A stretch of 64,000 nucleotides of DNA from Bryobacterales bacterium (lineage in GTDB: Bacteria > Acidobacteriota > Terriglobia > Bryobacterales > UBA6623): NCBI GenBank assembly GCA_022826925.1, contig JAJDTX010000033.1, forward strand, positions 1-64,000, given 5' to 3'. Every line of letters begins with the position of its first letter. The stretch's first letter is position 1. The position numbers were made by a program, and so were the translations under genes. Under the pieces are notes generated by a model. It was not told the DNA's origin. It worked only from the letters and a program-made list of their open reading frames with translations, and ran no database searches. This document shows positions 8,519 to 17,461 of this stretch, piece after piece.

Positions 8519-8659
8519 CTTGCCCATCCTAGGGCCGTTCCCTACAGTGGGGTTTCAAGCAGGTGCACAACCTTCGCTTGGACAAACGATACGAACCGGC
8601 CAAGGCATTCCACGCCGCCCTCGGGAGGGGGGAGGCGGGTTCGATCACAGGAGGACACC

Positions 8660-10060
8660 ATGAAAGATTTAATGCTCAAGTTACTGGCATTTGCCTTGCT
8701 CGCGGCCCCGCTGGTGGCGGGCCCCGCGTCGGAGACGGCAACTGCCGAGACCGCTGATGTCGAAGCGGAGCTTCGCGAGGAGCTGAGTTCGCTACGGGCA
8801 CGCCTGCTGAAACTCGAAGCGATGCTCGACTCGCTCAACGAGAGTGACGAGGTTGCCGCGGCGCCGGCAGCCGAGCCCGTCGAGGCGGCAGCCGAGGCCC
8901 CGGTGGACTTGGCCGCCCCGATGCTGCCCCAGCCGCCGCTCTTGGCGGCGACCCCGGAACAGCCGGAATGGAACGGGCCGGCGGCCGTTACCGACGCCGA
9001 GCCCAGCCAGGAGTCGCCCGTTGGCGTGGCGAGCAGCGGCGGCCAGCCGATCTCGTTCACGGGCTTGCTGGACACGTACTACACGTACAACACCAACGCT
9101 CCCGAAGATGGCTACAACACGCTGTACTACACCAACCCGAACTCCCGCGGCTTCGGCCTGAACCAGGCCAAGCTCGAGATCGACGCCAGCGGCGACGGAC
9201 CCATCGGCTTCCGCTCGGACCTCTGGTTCGGCTCCGGCGCCCGCCTGTTCCGCGACGGGCTCGAGCCCGGTCCGCTGGAAGACGTGATCTACATCCAGCA
9301 GGCCTACGGCTACTACCAGTTCGCCAACGGGGCCGAGTTCAATGTCGGCGCATTCGGCACGATCGCCGGACTGGAGGTCGCCGAGTCTCACCTGAACTGG
9401 AACTACACGCGCGGCATCCTGTGGGCGTGGAACGAGCCGTTCTCGCACTTCGGTGCCAAGATCAGCACCCCTCTCAACGACACGGTGACTGCGACGTTCA
9501 TGCTCGTCAACGGATTCGACAACGCCTGGGACCAGAACTCCGGCAAGTCGTACGGCGCTCAGATCTCGGCGGCCCCGAACGACCGCTTCAACACCACCGC
9601 CACTTGGATCTCGGGACCGGAAGGCGACCAGGGAGCGACTGGCTTGCTCAAGAACTTCAGCTGGAACATGTACGGCGGCCTGCACGAGCGGTTCGAGGTC
9701 ATGGTCAACTTGGACTACATCTCGGTTGCCGACCCGATGGGCATCTACGCGACGTCTTGGGGCATGGGCGGCTACGCCCGCGTGCATCTCTCGGACCAGG
9801 TCCGGCTGGCCTACCGAATCGAGTTCCTGGACGACTCGGACGCTCGCTCCACCGGCATGGTGCAGAACTTGCGCGAGAACACGCTCACCTTCGAGGTGCA
9901 GCCGGTCAAGGAGGACCCGCGCTTCCTGACGCGCATCGAGTACCGGCGTGACTGGTCCGACGTGGCGTTCTTCGGGTGCCCGTCCTGCGATGGCGGTCTT
10001 TCGATGGACCAAAACACCTTCACCGTCGGCTTCATGTGGGTCTTCGGGCCGAAGGAATAA
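8660..10060 (+). CDS. outer-membrane beta-barrel porin (bbp2/OmpL-like)
   Basis: Putative porin of 466 residues. An excellent ribosome binding site (AGGAGG, 6 nt before the ATG) fixes the start. The N-terminus is a signal peptide (LLAFALLAAPLVAGPAS). A short coiled-coil segment (ELREELSSLRARLLKLEAML) follows, then a Pro/Ala-rich linker. From about residue 130 it is a barrel with alternating aromatic strands, e.g. SFTGLLDTYYTYNTN, GFGLNQAKLEID, SYGAQISA, ending in FTVGFMWVFGPKE with a late aromatic residue. The layout matches the putative beta-barrel porin-2 family. The coiled coil may trimerise the protein or anchor it to the cell wall. A long AT-rich leader precedes it and two strong hairpins follow it. 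Confidence 0.85.
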   Translation: MKDLMLKLLAFALLAAPLVAGPASETATAETADVEAELREELSSLRARLLKLEAMLDSLNESDEVAAAPAAEPVEAAAEAPVDLAAPMLPQPPLLAATPEQPEWNGPAAVTDAEPSQESPVGVASSGGQPISFTGLLDTYYTYNTNAPEDGYNTLYYTNPNSRGFGLNQAKLEIDASGDGPIGFRSDLWFGSGARLFRDGLEPGPLEDVIYIQQAYGYYQFANGAEFNVGAFGTIAGLEVAESHLNWNYTRGILWAWNEPFSHFGAKISTPLNDTVTATFMLVNGFDNAWDQNSGKSYGAQISAAPNDRFNTTATWISGPEGDQGATGLLKNFSWNMYGGLHERFEVMVNLDYISVADPMGIYATSWGMGGYARVHLSDQVRLAYRIEFLDDSDARSTGMVQNLRENTLTFEVQPVKEDPRFLTRIEYRRDWSDVAFFGCPSCDGGLSMDQNTFTVGFMWVFGPKE

Positions 10061-10075
10061 CCCTACCCCCCGCCG

Positions 10076-10104
10076 GGGAGCGGCTGGCCCACCGCGCCGC
10101 TCCC
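10076..10104 (+). terminator. hairpin 1 downstream of the porin
   Basis: Perfect 9-bp inverted repeat GGGAGCGGC/GCCGCTCCC with an 11-nt loop, beginning 16 nt after the porin stop codon. There is no T-run. It may protect the mRNA 3' end or act together with the second hairpin. Confidence 0.45.
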
Positions 10105-10109
10105 GCACC

Positions 10110-10145
10110 GGCCGCGCCAACGGGCGAGCAGCTCTTGGCGCGGCC
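10110..10145 (+). terminator. hairpin 2 downstream of the porin, likely intrinsic terminator
   Basis: Perfect 11-bp inverted repeat GGCCGCGCCAA/TTGGCGCGGCC with a 14-nt loop, followed by CCCTTTCGTT. The strong GC stem after a highly expressed-looking gene supports a terminator separating the porin from the next gene. The T-tract is poor. Confidence 0.55.
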
Positions 10146-10281
10146 CCTTTCGTTGGCAAGGGCAGTTGTGCCTGCCAAGCGCCGAACGCTTCCGCTCGGC
10201 CGTCCGGAAGCGAGGATCGCTGCCCTTCCGCGCGTCCCGTCTAGTAGTACAATCAATGGCGGTCTTTCCGGAGAATCTGCC

Positions 10282-10827
10282 TTGGAACGTCGCGATTGGC
10301 TCAAGTCCGCCCTTGTCGGCACGGGTGCTGCGGCTGCTGGGCCGCTGGTTACCACGATCGCTCCCGCCCCGGGCGCGGCCGCCCAGGCTGCGGCCGAATC
10401 GCCGTGGCAGCCCCTGCTCTTCGATGAGCATCAGAACGAGACTGTCGTGGTGCTCAGCGAGTTGATCATCCCGACGACCGACACGCCCGGAGCGAAGGCG
10501 GCGAAAGTCAACGAATACATTGACCTGATGCTGCACGATGTCGACCCGGACCGAGGCCATACGTTCCTCAAGGGCCTGGGATGGCTTGACGGTCACGCGA
10601 TCAGCCTGCACGGAGCGCCCTTCGTGGCGCTCGAAGAGGCGCAGCAGGTCGCGATCCTCGAATCGCTAGACCGCAGCAAGGTCCCAGAGTTGAAGCCTGG
10701 CGCGGACTTCTTTGCCAGGCTCAAGCGCCTGACGGTAGAGGGCTACTACACCTCGCGCATTGGCATCGCCGAGCTGAACAAGCACGGTGTGCCCGCAAGC
10801 TTCGGCTGCGACGACGATAGCGCCTAA
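10282..10827 (+). CDS. gluconate 2-dehydrogenase subunit 3-like protein, Tat-exported
   Basis: Small-subunit (gamma) homologue of periplasmic GMC-type sugar dehydrogenases, about 181 residues. A TTG at 10282 preceded by GGAG gives a twin-arginine leader (ERRDWLKSALVGTGAAAAG). The mature part shows the family signature VVLSELIIPTTDTPGAKAAKV, then YIDLMLHD, LKGLGWLD and GYYTSRIGIAEL. In known systems this subunit escorts and exports a flavin (GMC) subunit that passes electrons to a cytochrome c. Neither partner is adjacent, so it is an orphan here. It converges with the ClC gene: the two stop codons overlap (CTAA at 10824-10827). Confidence 0.82.
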   Translation: MERRDWLKSALVGTGAAAAGPLVTTIAPAPGAAAQAAAESPWQPLLFDEHQNETVVVLSELIIPTTDTPGAKAAKVNEYIDLMLHDVDPDRGHTFLKGLGWLDGHAISLHGAPFVALEEAQQVAILESLDRSKVPELKPGADFFARLKRLTVEGYYTSRIGIAELNKHGVPASFGCDDDSA

Positions 10828-12587
10828 GCCGACGAGGGCCCGACGCTGCTCGCCTCGGCCTTGGGTTCCTGCCGCGTGATTCCGTAGGCCCGGTGCACGT
10901 CGGCCAGAGTCAGGGTGCCCAGCAGAAAGCTGGGGTTGACGCGGCTGGTGACCGGCAGCGCCGGGTAGATCGCCAGCTTGCGCAGGGCTTGGTCCAGCGG
11001 CAGGTCCGGATACGTGCGGACCACGGGCCACATCTTCATCGTCCTGTGCAGGCTGCTGCCCTCGTCCCCGTTGTCTTTCGCGCGCCGCAGTTCCCGCTTG
11101 CCGACCCAGCGCCATTGGCCGTAACGCACTTCAACCAGCAGAGCATCGGCGTTGGAGCTTTCGATCTTTTCCAGCGCCTCAGACACCGAGATCCGGTCCG
11201 AGACGACCAGGTCCCGCGTCCTCTGCATGGCATCCTCGACGGTCAAGGCCGGCGTTTCCCGCCGGTCTTCGATGGAGGGAAGGTCCAGGCCGTCCTGATG
11301 GGCGGCCATATGGAAGACGGAATCGTGCTCCATGCGTCGCGAAACCAGAATCGCGATCGTGTTGGCGATCATCACGGGCAGGATCACCACATAGCTGGCG
11401 CTGAGTTCGAACACCATGAACACGGAAGTCATCGGTGCCCGGAACACGCCGGCGAAGAAGACCCCGATCCCCACCAGCACGTAGGCTGCGACCGAACTGG
11501 TCGAGAGCGGCCAGACCAGCTGGGCGAGGCCGGCCAGCCCTCCTCCCAGCATCGCACCCACGAACAGCGTCGGCGCGAACAACCCGCCGGGCGTGCCGCA
11601 GCCGAAGCACAGCGCAGTGGAGAGCAACTTGAGCATTCCCAGCACCAGCAGCAGATTCCATGCGAAGCGGTCGTGCAGGGCGCCATCGATCACTTGGTAT
11701 CCGGCACCGAGCGTCTCCGGCGCATACATGCCGACGATCCCGACGGTGAGGCCGGCCACCGCCGGGAGCCACAGCCTGCGGCGCTCGCGGAGCTTGAGAA
11801 TCCGCCCGCGCAGCATGATGGAGTAGCGGCAGAACAGGGCGGAGAGCCACCCCCCGACCGCGCCGATCGCGGCGTAGAGCAGCAATTCGGAGTAGTCGCC
11901 GACCTCGATCTCCGGCACTTGGTACAGCACTTCGTCGCCCAGGAACCAGCGGCTGACTACCACGGCGGACACGGACGAGAGCACGATCGAGCCCAGCACG
12001 CCGGCGTTCCAGGCCGACATGACCTCTTCCATCACGAACAGGACGGCGGCGATGGGCGTGTTGAAGGCCGCCCCGATCCCTGCCGCGGCGCCAATCGGAG
12101 CGATGAGCCTCATGTGCTCGCGAGTGAGGTGAAAGATGCGCCCCAGCAGCGAGGCGATTCCCGCGCCCATCTGCAGGGCCGGGTCCTCCGGGCCCATCGG
12201 GTTGCCCGTTCCGATCGAGAGCGTGCAGGTGGCGAACTTTCCCAGCACGCTCCGGAACGGAATGTAGCCGTCCGAGGCGTAGACGGCGGTCTTGGTGTAG
12301 TTCACGCCTGTTCCGCGCGCCGTCGGCACGACGAAGAAGACCAATAGGTAGGCCGCCACGCCGCCCAAGGCTGGCCAGAGCGGCGCCAGGTACTTGGCAC
12401 CCGGTGCAAGCGAGTGGATCGTGATCCAGTTGAGGAGCTCGATCGAGATGTGGAAGCACACCACCACAAGGCCCGAGAAGATGCCGATGATGATCGACAG
12501 CAGGAGGAATCGCTGCGGCTCGTCCAGGACGGGGCCGGATTTCCCCATCGTGGAGAGCTTGGCGAAGATCTCTCGGATGGTGTTCAT
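10824..12587 (-). CDS. ClC-type chloride channel/transporter with C-terminal CBS region
   Basis: ClC-family membrane protein of about 587 residues. The selectivity motifs are GTGNPMGPEDPALQMGA, a variant of GSGxP and GxEGP that keeps the gating glutamate, and GCGTPGGLFAPTLFVGA. GAAAGIGAAFNTPIAAVLFVMEE follows the classical pattern. The last ~130 residues form a CBS-type pair (VEDAMQRTRDLVV, ISVSEALEKI, LLGTLTLADVHRAYG). The start at 12587 overlaps the stop of the upstream TPR gene as ATGA, implying translational coupling. It probably moves chloride or another anion in exchange for protons. GPEDP instead of GREGP is an unusual version of the central motif. Confidence 0.92.
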   Translation of the reverse strand: MNTIREIFAKLSTMGKSGPVLDEPQRFLLLSIIIGIFSGLVVVCFHISIELLNWITIHSLAPGAKYLAPLWPALGGVAAYLLVFFVVPTARGTGVNYTKTAVYASDGYIPFRSVLGKFATCTLSIGTGNPMGPEDPALQMGAGIASLLGRIFHLTREHMRLIAPIGAAAGIGAAFNTPIAAVLFVMEEVMSAWNAGVLGSIVLSSVSAVVVSRWFLGDEVLYQVPEIEVGDYSELLLYAAIGAVGGWLSALFCRYSIMLRGRILKLRERRRLWLPAVAGLTVGIVGMYAPETLGAGYQVIDGALHDRFAWNLLLVLGMLKLLSTALCFGCGTPGGLFAPTLFVGAMLGGGLAGLAQLVWPLSTSSVAAYVLVGIGVFFAGVFRAPMTSVFMVFELSASYVVILPVMIANTIAILVSRRMEHDSVFHMAAHQDGLDLPSIEDRRETPALTVEDAMQRTRDLVVSDRISVSEALEKIESSNADALLVEVRYGQWRWVGKRELRRAKDNGDEGSSLHRTMKMWPVVRTYPDLPLDQALRKLAIYPALPVTSRVNPSFLLGTLTLADVHRAYGITRQEPKAEASSVGPSSA

Positions 12588-13789
12588 CTCGACAGCTTGG
12601 CCATCACGTGCACGAGAGGCGGATCCGGCGGGCTTGACGCGCTGCACAGGGGCTTGGCTTGGTTCCAGAGCTCTTCCGCGATGAGGGTATTTGCTTCGAC
12701 CGCCTCGTCGGTGGCGCGCCCGGGCCGCCCTGCGAGCGCCTTGTCGGCGTTCTCCAAGGACGAGGCCAAGTCAGGGGGCAGCGCGGCGAGAGGGCCGACG
12801 AACGCGTCGCCGGAGGGGTTCTGACACATCAGCGTCGCGGACCGGGCGCGCTCGATCAGCACCCGGCTGCGGCGGAAGCGCTCTCGAAGGCTGATCCCGC
12901 GGCGCGTGGGATCGAGTTCGATGATCCGGTTGCAGAGCGCGATGCGCTCATTGATGGCGTCGTCGTCGCGCAGCAGCTTGGCGCGGTTGTACTGGGTCCT
13001 GGCGGTCAGGTAGTTGCCCAGTTGGAATTCGGCTTCGCCCCGACCGAGGAGCGCTTCGTGGTCCCGCGGGTTCGCTTCTAGCAGCGAATTGAACAGGGAC
13101 GATGCACGGTCGTACAGCTCTGTTCGCAACATGAGCGCTCCCAGCTTGTGCTGTATGCCGCGGTCGTCCGGCATGATCTCCCCGAGCGCGATGAGTTCTG
13201 CAGCCAGCTGCTCGTCGCGTCCGGAAGCTTCTAGCAAATCGACGAGTTCGAGGCGCAGGTTCAGGCGCCGCTCCTCGGTATCGCCATCCCACCTTCCGTG
13301 GATGGCCGTTCCGTAGTACGACACGGCCTCGTCCAGCCGTCCCTCCCTGGCAGCCAGCTGCGCCAGCAGATAGTTCAGGATCCCCGAGGTGGGATCCTGG
13401 CTTCGCAAGTCCACGAGGTGATTCTCGGTCTCCGCGTAGCGCTCGTTCTCGAACAGCGCGCGTGCGAGGCCCAGGCGGTAGTCGGGCTCTTCCTTGCCAT
13501 ACGAGAGAGCGTTGCGGTATTCCTTGATGGCGTTGGCGTGGTCGCCCTCGGCCAGCAGCTCCTCCGCCACGCCGAAGTGGTGCTGTCCCCGAGTGCTGCG
13601 CTCGGCCTTGAAGGACTTGGCATAGAAGCCTGTCACGGCGAAGACTCCGGCCATCACGCCGAACACCATGCCTAGGATGCGCGGCGAAGCGCCCTCTGCG
13701 ATGACCGAGCGCGCCTTGCAATAGGGGCATTCCGCATTGGGATGCGCGATCTCGTTGCGGCAGACTAAGCAGGTGTAGCGCTTGGCCAT
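12584..13789 (-). CDS. zinc-ribbon, membrane-anchored TPR protein
   Basis: Protein of 401 residues. Four N-terminal cysteines (C7, C10, C21, C24; CLVC and CPYC) form a zinc ribbon. A membrane segment follows at about 37-57 (RILGMVFGVMAGVFAVTGFYA). The rest is a set of tetratricopeptide-like helices, e.g. AEELLAEGDHANAIKEYRNAL and FNSLLEANPRDHEALLGRGEAEFQ. TPR arrays bind partner proteins. The gene is directly upstream of, and overlaps by 4 nt, the ClC gene, so the two products are probably made together; the functional link is unknown. No catalytic motif was found. Confidence 0.82.
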   Translation of the reverse strand: MAKRYTCLVCRNEIAHPNAECPYCKARSVIAEGASPRILGMVFGVMAGVFAVTGFYAKSFKAERSTRGQHHFGVAEELLAEGDHANAIKEYRNALSYGKEEPDYRLGLARALFENERYAETENHLVDLRSQDPTSGILNYLLAQLAAREGRLDEAVSYYGTAIHGRWDGDTEERRLNLRLELVDLLEASGRDEQLAAELIALGEIMPDDRGIQHKLGALMLRTELYDRASSLFNSLLEANPRDHEALLGRGEAEFQLGNYLTARTQYNRAKLLRDDDAINERIALCNRIIELDPTRRGISLRERFRRSRVLIERARSATLMCQNPSGDAFVGPLAALPPDLASSLENADKALAGRPGRATDEAVEANTLIAEELWNQAKPLCSASSPPDPPLVHVMAKLSR

Positions 13790-13927
13790 CGTGTGCGACC
13801 TACGTGCCTGTATTCAGCATAGGGAACCTAGCCGGCGATGCTTGGGAGCAGTGCCCCGAACGGCCAGCGCCCGCAAGATCAGTCTGGCAATCCCGGCGAT
13901 CGATTGGCTGTAACCGTTGGGTCGCGG

Positions 13928-16900
13928 TCAGCTCCCGATCGGCAATACGCGGACCGGGAAGTCCAGCGAGTCCTGCGCAAGTTTGGCCAGATGGTCGTGA
14001 TGCGTGAAGAAGATGACTTGGCAGCGCTGCGCGAGGCCTGCCAGCACCCGGAAGCCGGCCGCGGCCCGCGCGTCGTCGAAATTGATGAACAGATCATCCG
14101 CCACGAACGGCATCTGCGGCGACTGCTGGAGGTAGTCCTCCAAGGCTGCCACGCGGAGCGCAAGGTAGAGCTGGTCGGAGGAACCGTCGCTCATACCGCT
14201 GGTGGGGACTCGTTCGCCGGATTCGCGGCAGCCGACGATCTGGGCCTGGTCCTGCTCGTTGTAGTCGACCTCCAGATGTTGGAACGAGCCCAGCGTGAGC
14301 GCTGAGAACAACTCCCCTGCGCGTCGCAGCATGGGGCCCTGCCTTTCGCTGCGATAGCGTTCGATCGCCCACCGCAGCAGGCAGGCGGCAGACCGCATCT
14401 GGATGAACTGCTCGGCAATCTCTTGGATCTCCGCCAGCGCACTCTGCCGCGCGCTCTCCGCGATGGCGGCGGCGTCGCTGCCTCCTACGCTATCGAATGC
14501 CTCCCTCGCATCCCGCAGGCTGTCGCGCGCCGCTAGGAAGCTGCTGCGTGAGTCCTCGATGGCGGAGGCCAGGGATCGTTCGCGCTGCGCGATTTCGTCC
14601 ATGTCTGCGTCAGAGCATTCCTCTACCAAGCGCTCCATGGACAGCCCGTCGCCGTCCTGCAGGATGGTGTCGGTCACTTTCGCCAAGGACTCGCGCAGGG
14701 ACCTTTTCTGATCGGCTTTCTTGATTTCGGCCCAGAGTCCATCGATGTCGCTTGCCCCGGCTTGCGCCCTCAGGTCATCGATGGCTGCTTCCGAGACCTG
14801 CCGCTCGGTGTCGCGCTGCTGAATTTGCTGCTCGAGTTCTTGGATCTCCCGGTCCTTGACTTGGGCGGCGAACTGCTCCCGTTCCGCGCTCTCGAGTCGG
14901 CTCTTGAGTTCGTCCAAAGCCTTGCCCGGATCTTGTTCGCCAAGTTCCGGCGCGACGGCTCGGGCAAGCGCCTGGGCCTCGGCGCTGAGGCGGTGAATGT
15001 CCCGTTCGATCTTCTCGATGCGGTCCGAACGCAGATCGCGTATGCGGCTGGCGACTTCCCGCATCGCGTCGAGCGCGCCGAGCAGCCTGGTTGCCTCTCG
15101 AGGCGATACCTCCGGATCGATCGCGAGCTTGGCTGCCAAAGCGGCCCAGTCACGTTGTAGTTGCAGTAGCTGTGACCGCTCGCTCTGCAGCAGCGACTTC
15201 TTTGCTTCCTCCTCCTCGCTGGCAGTTCGGAGGTCGGATTCGAGCTTCCTTCTGGACTCAGCTACGTTGTCGTTCGCGGCCCGGACAGCGTTGGCCCGTT
15301 CCAACACCATTGCAAGCCGTTGATCGATCAGCCCATCACAGTCCTCGCCGAGTCTTCTCAGTTCGTCGGCCAGGGCCTGCACCGCCCGAGCCTCTTGGTC
15401 GCGCAAGGCCGCCAGCTTCCGCTCGGCTTTGGCCGAGCGCGTAACTGCGTCGCTCAGCTTGTCTCGCAAAGCTTGCCACGCGAGCATCCGGTCCGGCCCT
15501 GCCGGTTCGAACGGAACCCCCTTCCAGAGTTCCTTCCACTCCGCAGCCATCTGCTGCTCTTGCTGCTCGAGTCTGTCAACCTCCGTCTGGATTCCAGCCA
15601 GCTCCGACTCGACGACTGCGACCCGGCGTCTCGCCTCGGCTAGCTTGGCGGTGGACTCCGCCCTGTCGCTTCTAAGGTCACCGAGACGGTCTGCCTGCGC
15701 CACGGCGTCTTGATAGGATTCAGCGAGTTGCTGGGGATCTCCGACAGGGTCGCTTCCATCGGTGGCGAGACGGCCGCCCTCGTCTATGAAGCGCTTTCGC
15801 AGCGCGGACCATTGGGTGTCCCGGCTCTTGCGGGCGTTGAGCACCTCTTTGAGCGTGATCGGCTCGCCCTCGGCGGCCAAATGGCTCACGGACGCGGCGA
15901 TACTAGCACGTTCCTTGAGATGGGAGGCGAGCTGTTCGCGCTCGGCCCTCAGGCGCTGGTCCAGTTCGTGGTGCCTGTCGCGCCAGTCCTGTACTTCTTC
16001 CACGCCGGGCGGCACCAGTCTTACCGCGCCTTCGATCGAGTCGGGCAGGGGATCCATCCCGGCGAAGATGCGATCGACCTCGGCCCTCCCTTCGGTGGTC
16101 TCCGCGAGGGCACTCGCAACCAATGCGCCGATCCCTCCGTGCTCCTTCGTCGCGGCCGCAACCAAGGCTGCTAGGTCGCGCATGTCCCGCGGTGTGCCGA
16201 GTGCCTCCAGTGCTGCGCGGATCTTGTCTGGGTGCGAGGCCGCCTCCCGGGCCGCTGTCTGAGCGGACGCCACTCGTGCGCTCTTGTCACTCCAGTCCGC
16301 CAGCATGGTGCGCGTCGGCCCAAGTTGGGAGCGTTGTGGAATCCTCTCCACAATCGAATCGGCGTCCAGGCCCTCCCAGCCGCAATCCGGCGCCATGCCA
16401 ACCAGCTTCTGTTGCTCCTCCTCGAGTTTTCGTTTCAGCCCGGGCAAGTCCGCGATACCTTTCTTGACCTGAATTCGCTGTTGGTGCAGCGACTCGATCT
16501 CGCCCTTGCGGCCGAGCAGCACTTGGTCCCACTGAATGGAAGCCCGCTCGGCCTTCGCTTTGTCAAGCTTCGAGCGCTCCGCCTTCAAGAGCAGGCTGGC
16601 CCGGCGGCACTGCTCTTCGGCGTTGCGCAGTCTGTCGGCGGAGCCTTCCGGGAGATCGGCCACGCTGCCGAGACCTTCGATTTCCCGCTCCAAGCTCGAC
16701 TTCCGGGCGATATTCCGAGCGACTCGCCGGATCCGTGCGAGCTTCGTGAGTTCGCGCTCTGCCTGATCGATCTGGGCTTGGAGCTGGTCGTGCTCGCTCT
16801 GCCGGTCGGCGTAGGCTCGCTGCAGTTCACGCCAGCGATCCGCGCTGACCGTGTTCTCGCGCCGCTGGCTGTCTGCCGCTTTGAGCTTGTCTTCTGCTAC

Positions 16901-17458
16901 GTAGAACTTGCGGTCCTTGGAACGCCGGACCGTCCACAGCCCGGCCGCTTCGTCTTCCAGGTTCTTCAACCGGCGCTGCAGGCCTTGAATGCCGGAACCG
17001 GCCGCGAAGAGCTTCTGGCTGGCGTCGTCCCCGTCCCCTTGCAAGATGTCCCGGCCCCCGGCTCTCAGCAGCAGGTGGTCCAGGCTGAACATGCGCTCGA
17101 AAAAGCTCCGGTCCGCACCGTGAAGGAAGGGACTCAGCGCTTGTTCTCCGGACGGCAGCCGCGAATCGTCCGCTGCGAGGAGAGTGTCTCTGTTGCCCTT
17201 GCGACGGCGCACTTCCAGTTCCTCGCCGTCTCGCTCCAGGACCGCGCCGATCCGCATGCTGCCGTACTCGTGCACAAAATTGAGGGTGGATCGTGACGGT
17301 ATCCCGAATAGCAAGTCCCCCACGGCGCTTCGCACGGTCGACTTGCCAGCCTCGTTCGGCCCGACGATGATGTGGAGGTCGGGCTGGCCCCGCGGCAGTT
17401 CTAGCGAGGAGTCTGTGAAGCGCCCGTAGCGAATCAGATCCAAGCGTCGCAGGCGCAT
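13928..17458 (-). CDS. YhaN/SbcC-like SMC-type ATPase
   Basis: Long coiled-coil ATPase of 1176 residues. Walker A is GPNEAGKST at 33-41. A long heptad-rich middle region follows, rich in Glu, Arg, Leu and Gln. The C-terminal half-site carries an ABC signature-like segment (TSGMSDGSSDQLYLALR), Walker B (MPFVADDLFINFDD) and the switch histidine region (VIFFTHHDHL). This layout, with no hook cysteines noticed, fits YhaN-type partners of metallophosphoesterases rather than SMC. Together with the next gene it should form an SbcCD-like DNA end-processing complex in the cytoplasm. The stop of the partner gene lies 3 nt before its ATG. Confidence 0.9.
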   Translation of the reverse strand: MRLRRLDLIRYGRFTDSSLELPRGQPDLHIIVGPNEAGKSTVRSAVGDLLFGIPSRSTLNFVHEYGSMRIGAVLERDGEELEVRRRKGNRDTLLAADDSRLPSGEQALSPFLHGADRSFFERMFSLDHLLLRAGGRDILQGDGDDASQKLFAAGSGIQGLQRRLKNLEDEAAGLWTVRRSKDRKFYVAEDKLKAADSQRRENTVSADRWRELQRAYADRQSEHDQLQAQIDQAERELTKLARIRRVARNIARKSSLEREIEGLGSVADLPEGSADRLRNAEEQCRRASLLLKAERSKLDKAKAERASIQWDQVLLGRKGEIESLHQQRIQVKKGIADLPGLKRKLEEEQQKLVGMAPDCGWEGLDADSIVERIPQRSQLGPTRTMLADWSDKSARVASAQTAAREAASHPDKIRAALEALGTPRDMRDLAALVAAATKEHGGIGALVASALAETTEGRAEVDRIFAGMDPLPDSIEGAVRLVPPGVEEVQDWRDRHHELDQRLRAEREQLASHLKERASIAASVSHLAAEGEPITLKEVLNARKSRDTQWSALRKRFIDEGGRLATDGSDPVGDPQQLAESYQDAVAQADRLGDLRSDRAESTAKLAEARRRVAVVESELAGIQTEVDRLEQQEQQMAAEWKELWKGVPFEPAGPDRMLAWQALRDKLSDAVTRSAKAERKLAALRDQEARAVQALADELRRLGEDCDGLIDQRLAMVLERANAVRAANDNVAESRRKLESDLRTASEEEEAKKSLLQSERSQLLQLQRDWAALAAKLAIDPEVSPREATRLLGALDAMREVASRIRDLRSDRIEKIERDIHRLSAEAQALARAVAPELGEQDPGKALDELKSRLESAEREQFAAQVKDREIQELEQQIQQRDTERQVSEAAIDDLRAQAGASDIDGLWAEIKKADQKRSLRESLAKVTDTILQDGDGLSMERLVEECSDADMDEIAQRERSLASAIEDSRSSFLAARDSLRDAREAFDSVGGSDAAAIAESARQSALAEIQEIAEQFIQMRSAACLLRWAIERYRSERQGPMLRRAGELFSALTLGSFQHLEVDYNEQDQAQIVGCRESGERVPTSGMSDGSSDQLYLALRVAALEDYLQQSPQMPFVADDLFINFDDARAAAGFRVLAGLAQRCQVIFFTHHDHLAKLAQDSLDFPVRVLPIGS

Positions 17459-17461
17459 CGC

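Noticed and set aside
8792-10159. 455-codon open frame opposite the porin
   Set aside because: Val/Arg/Glu-rich shadow frame with no motif; the porin has an ideal ribosome binding site and signal peptide.
10893-12347. Long open frame opposite the ClC gene (484 codons)
   Set aside because: Composition is His/Arg/Gln-rich with no domain; it is the GC-driven shadow of a well-supported gene.
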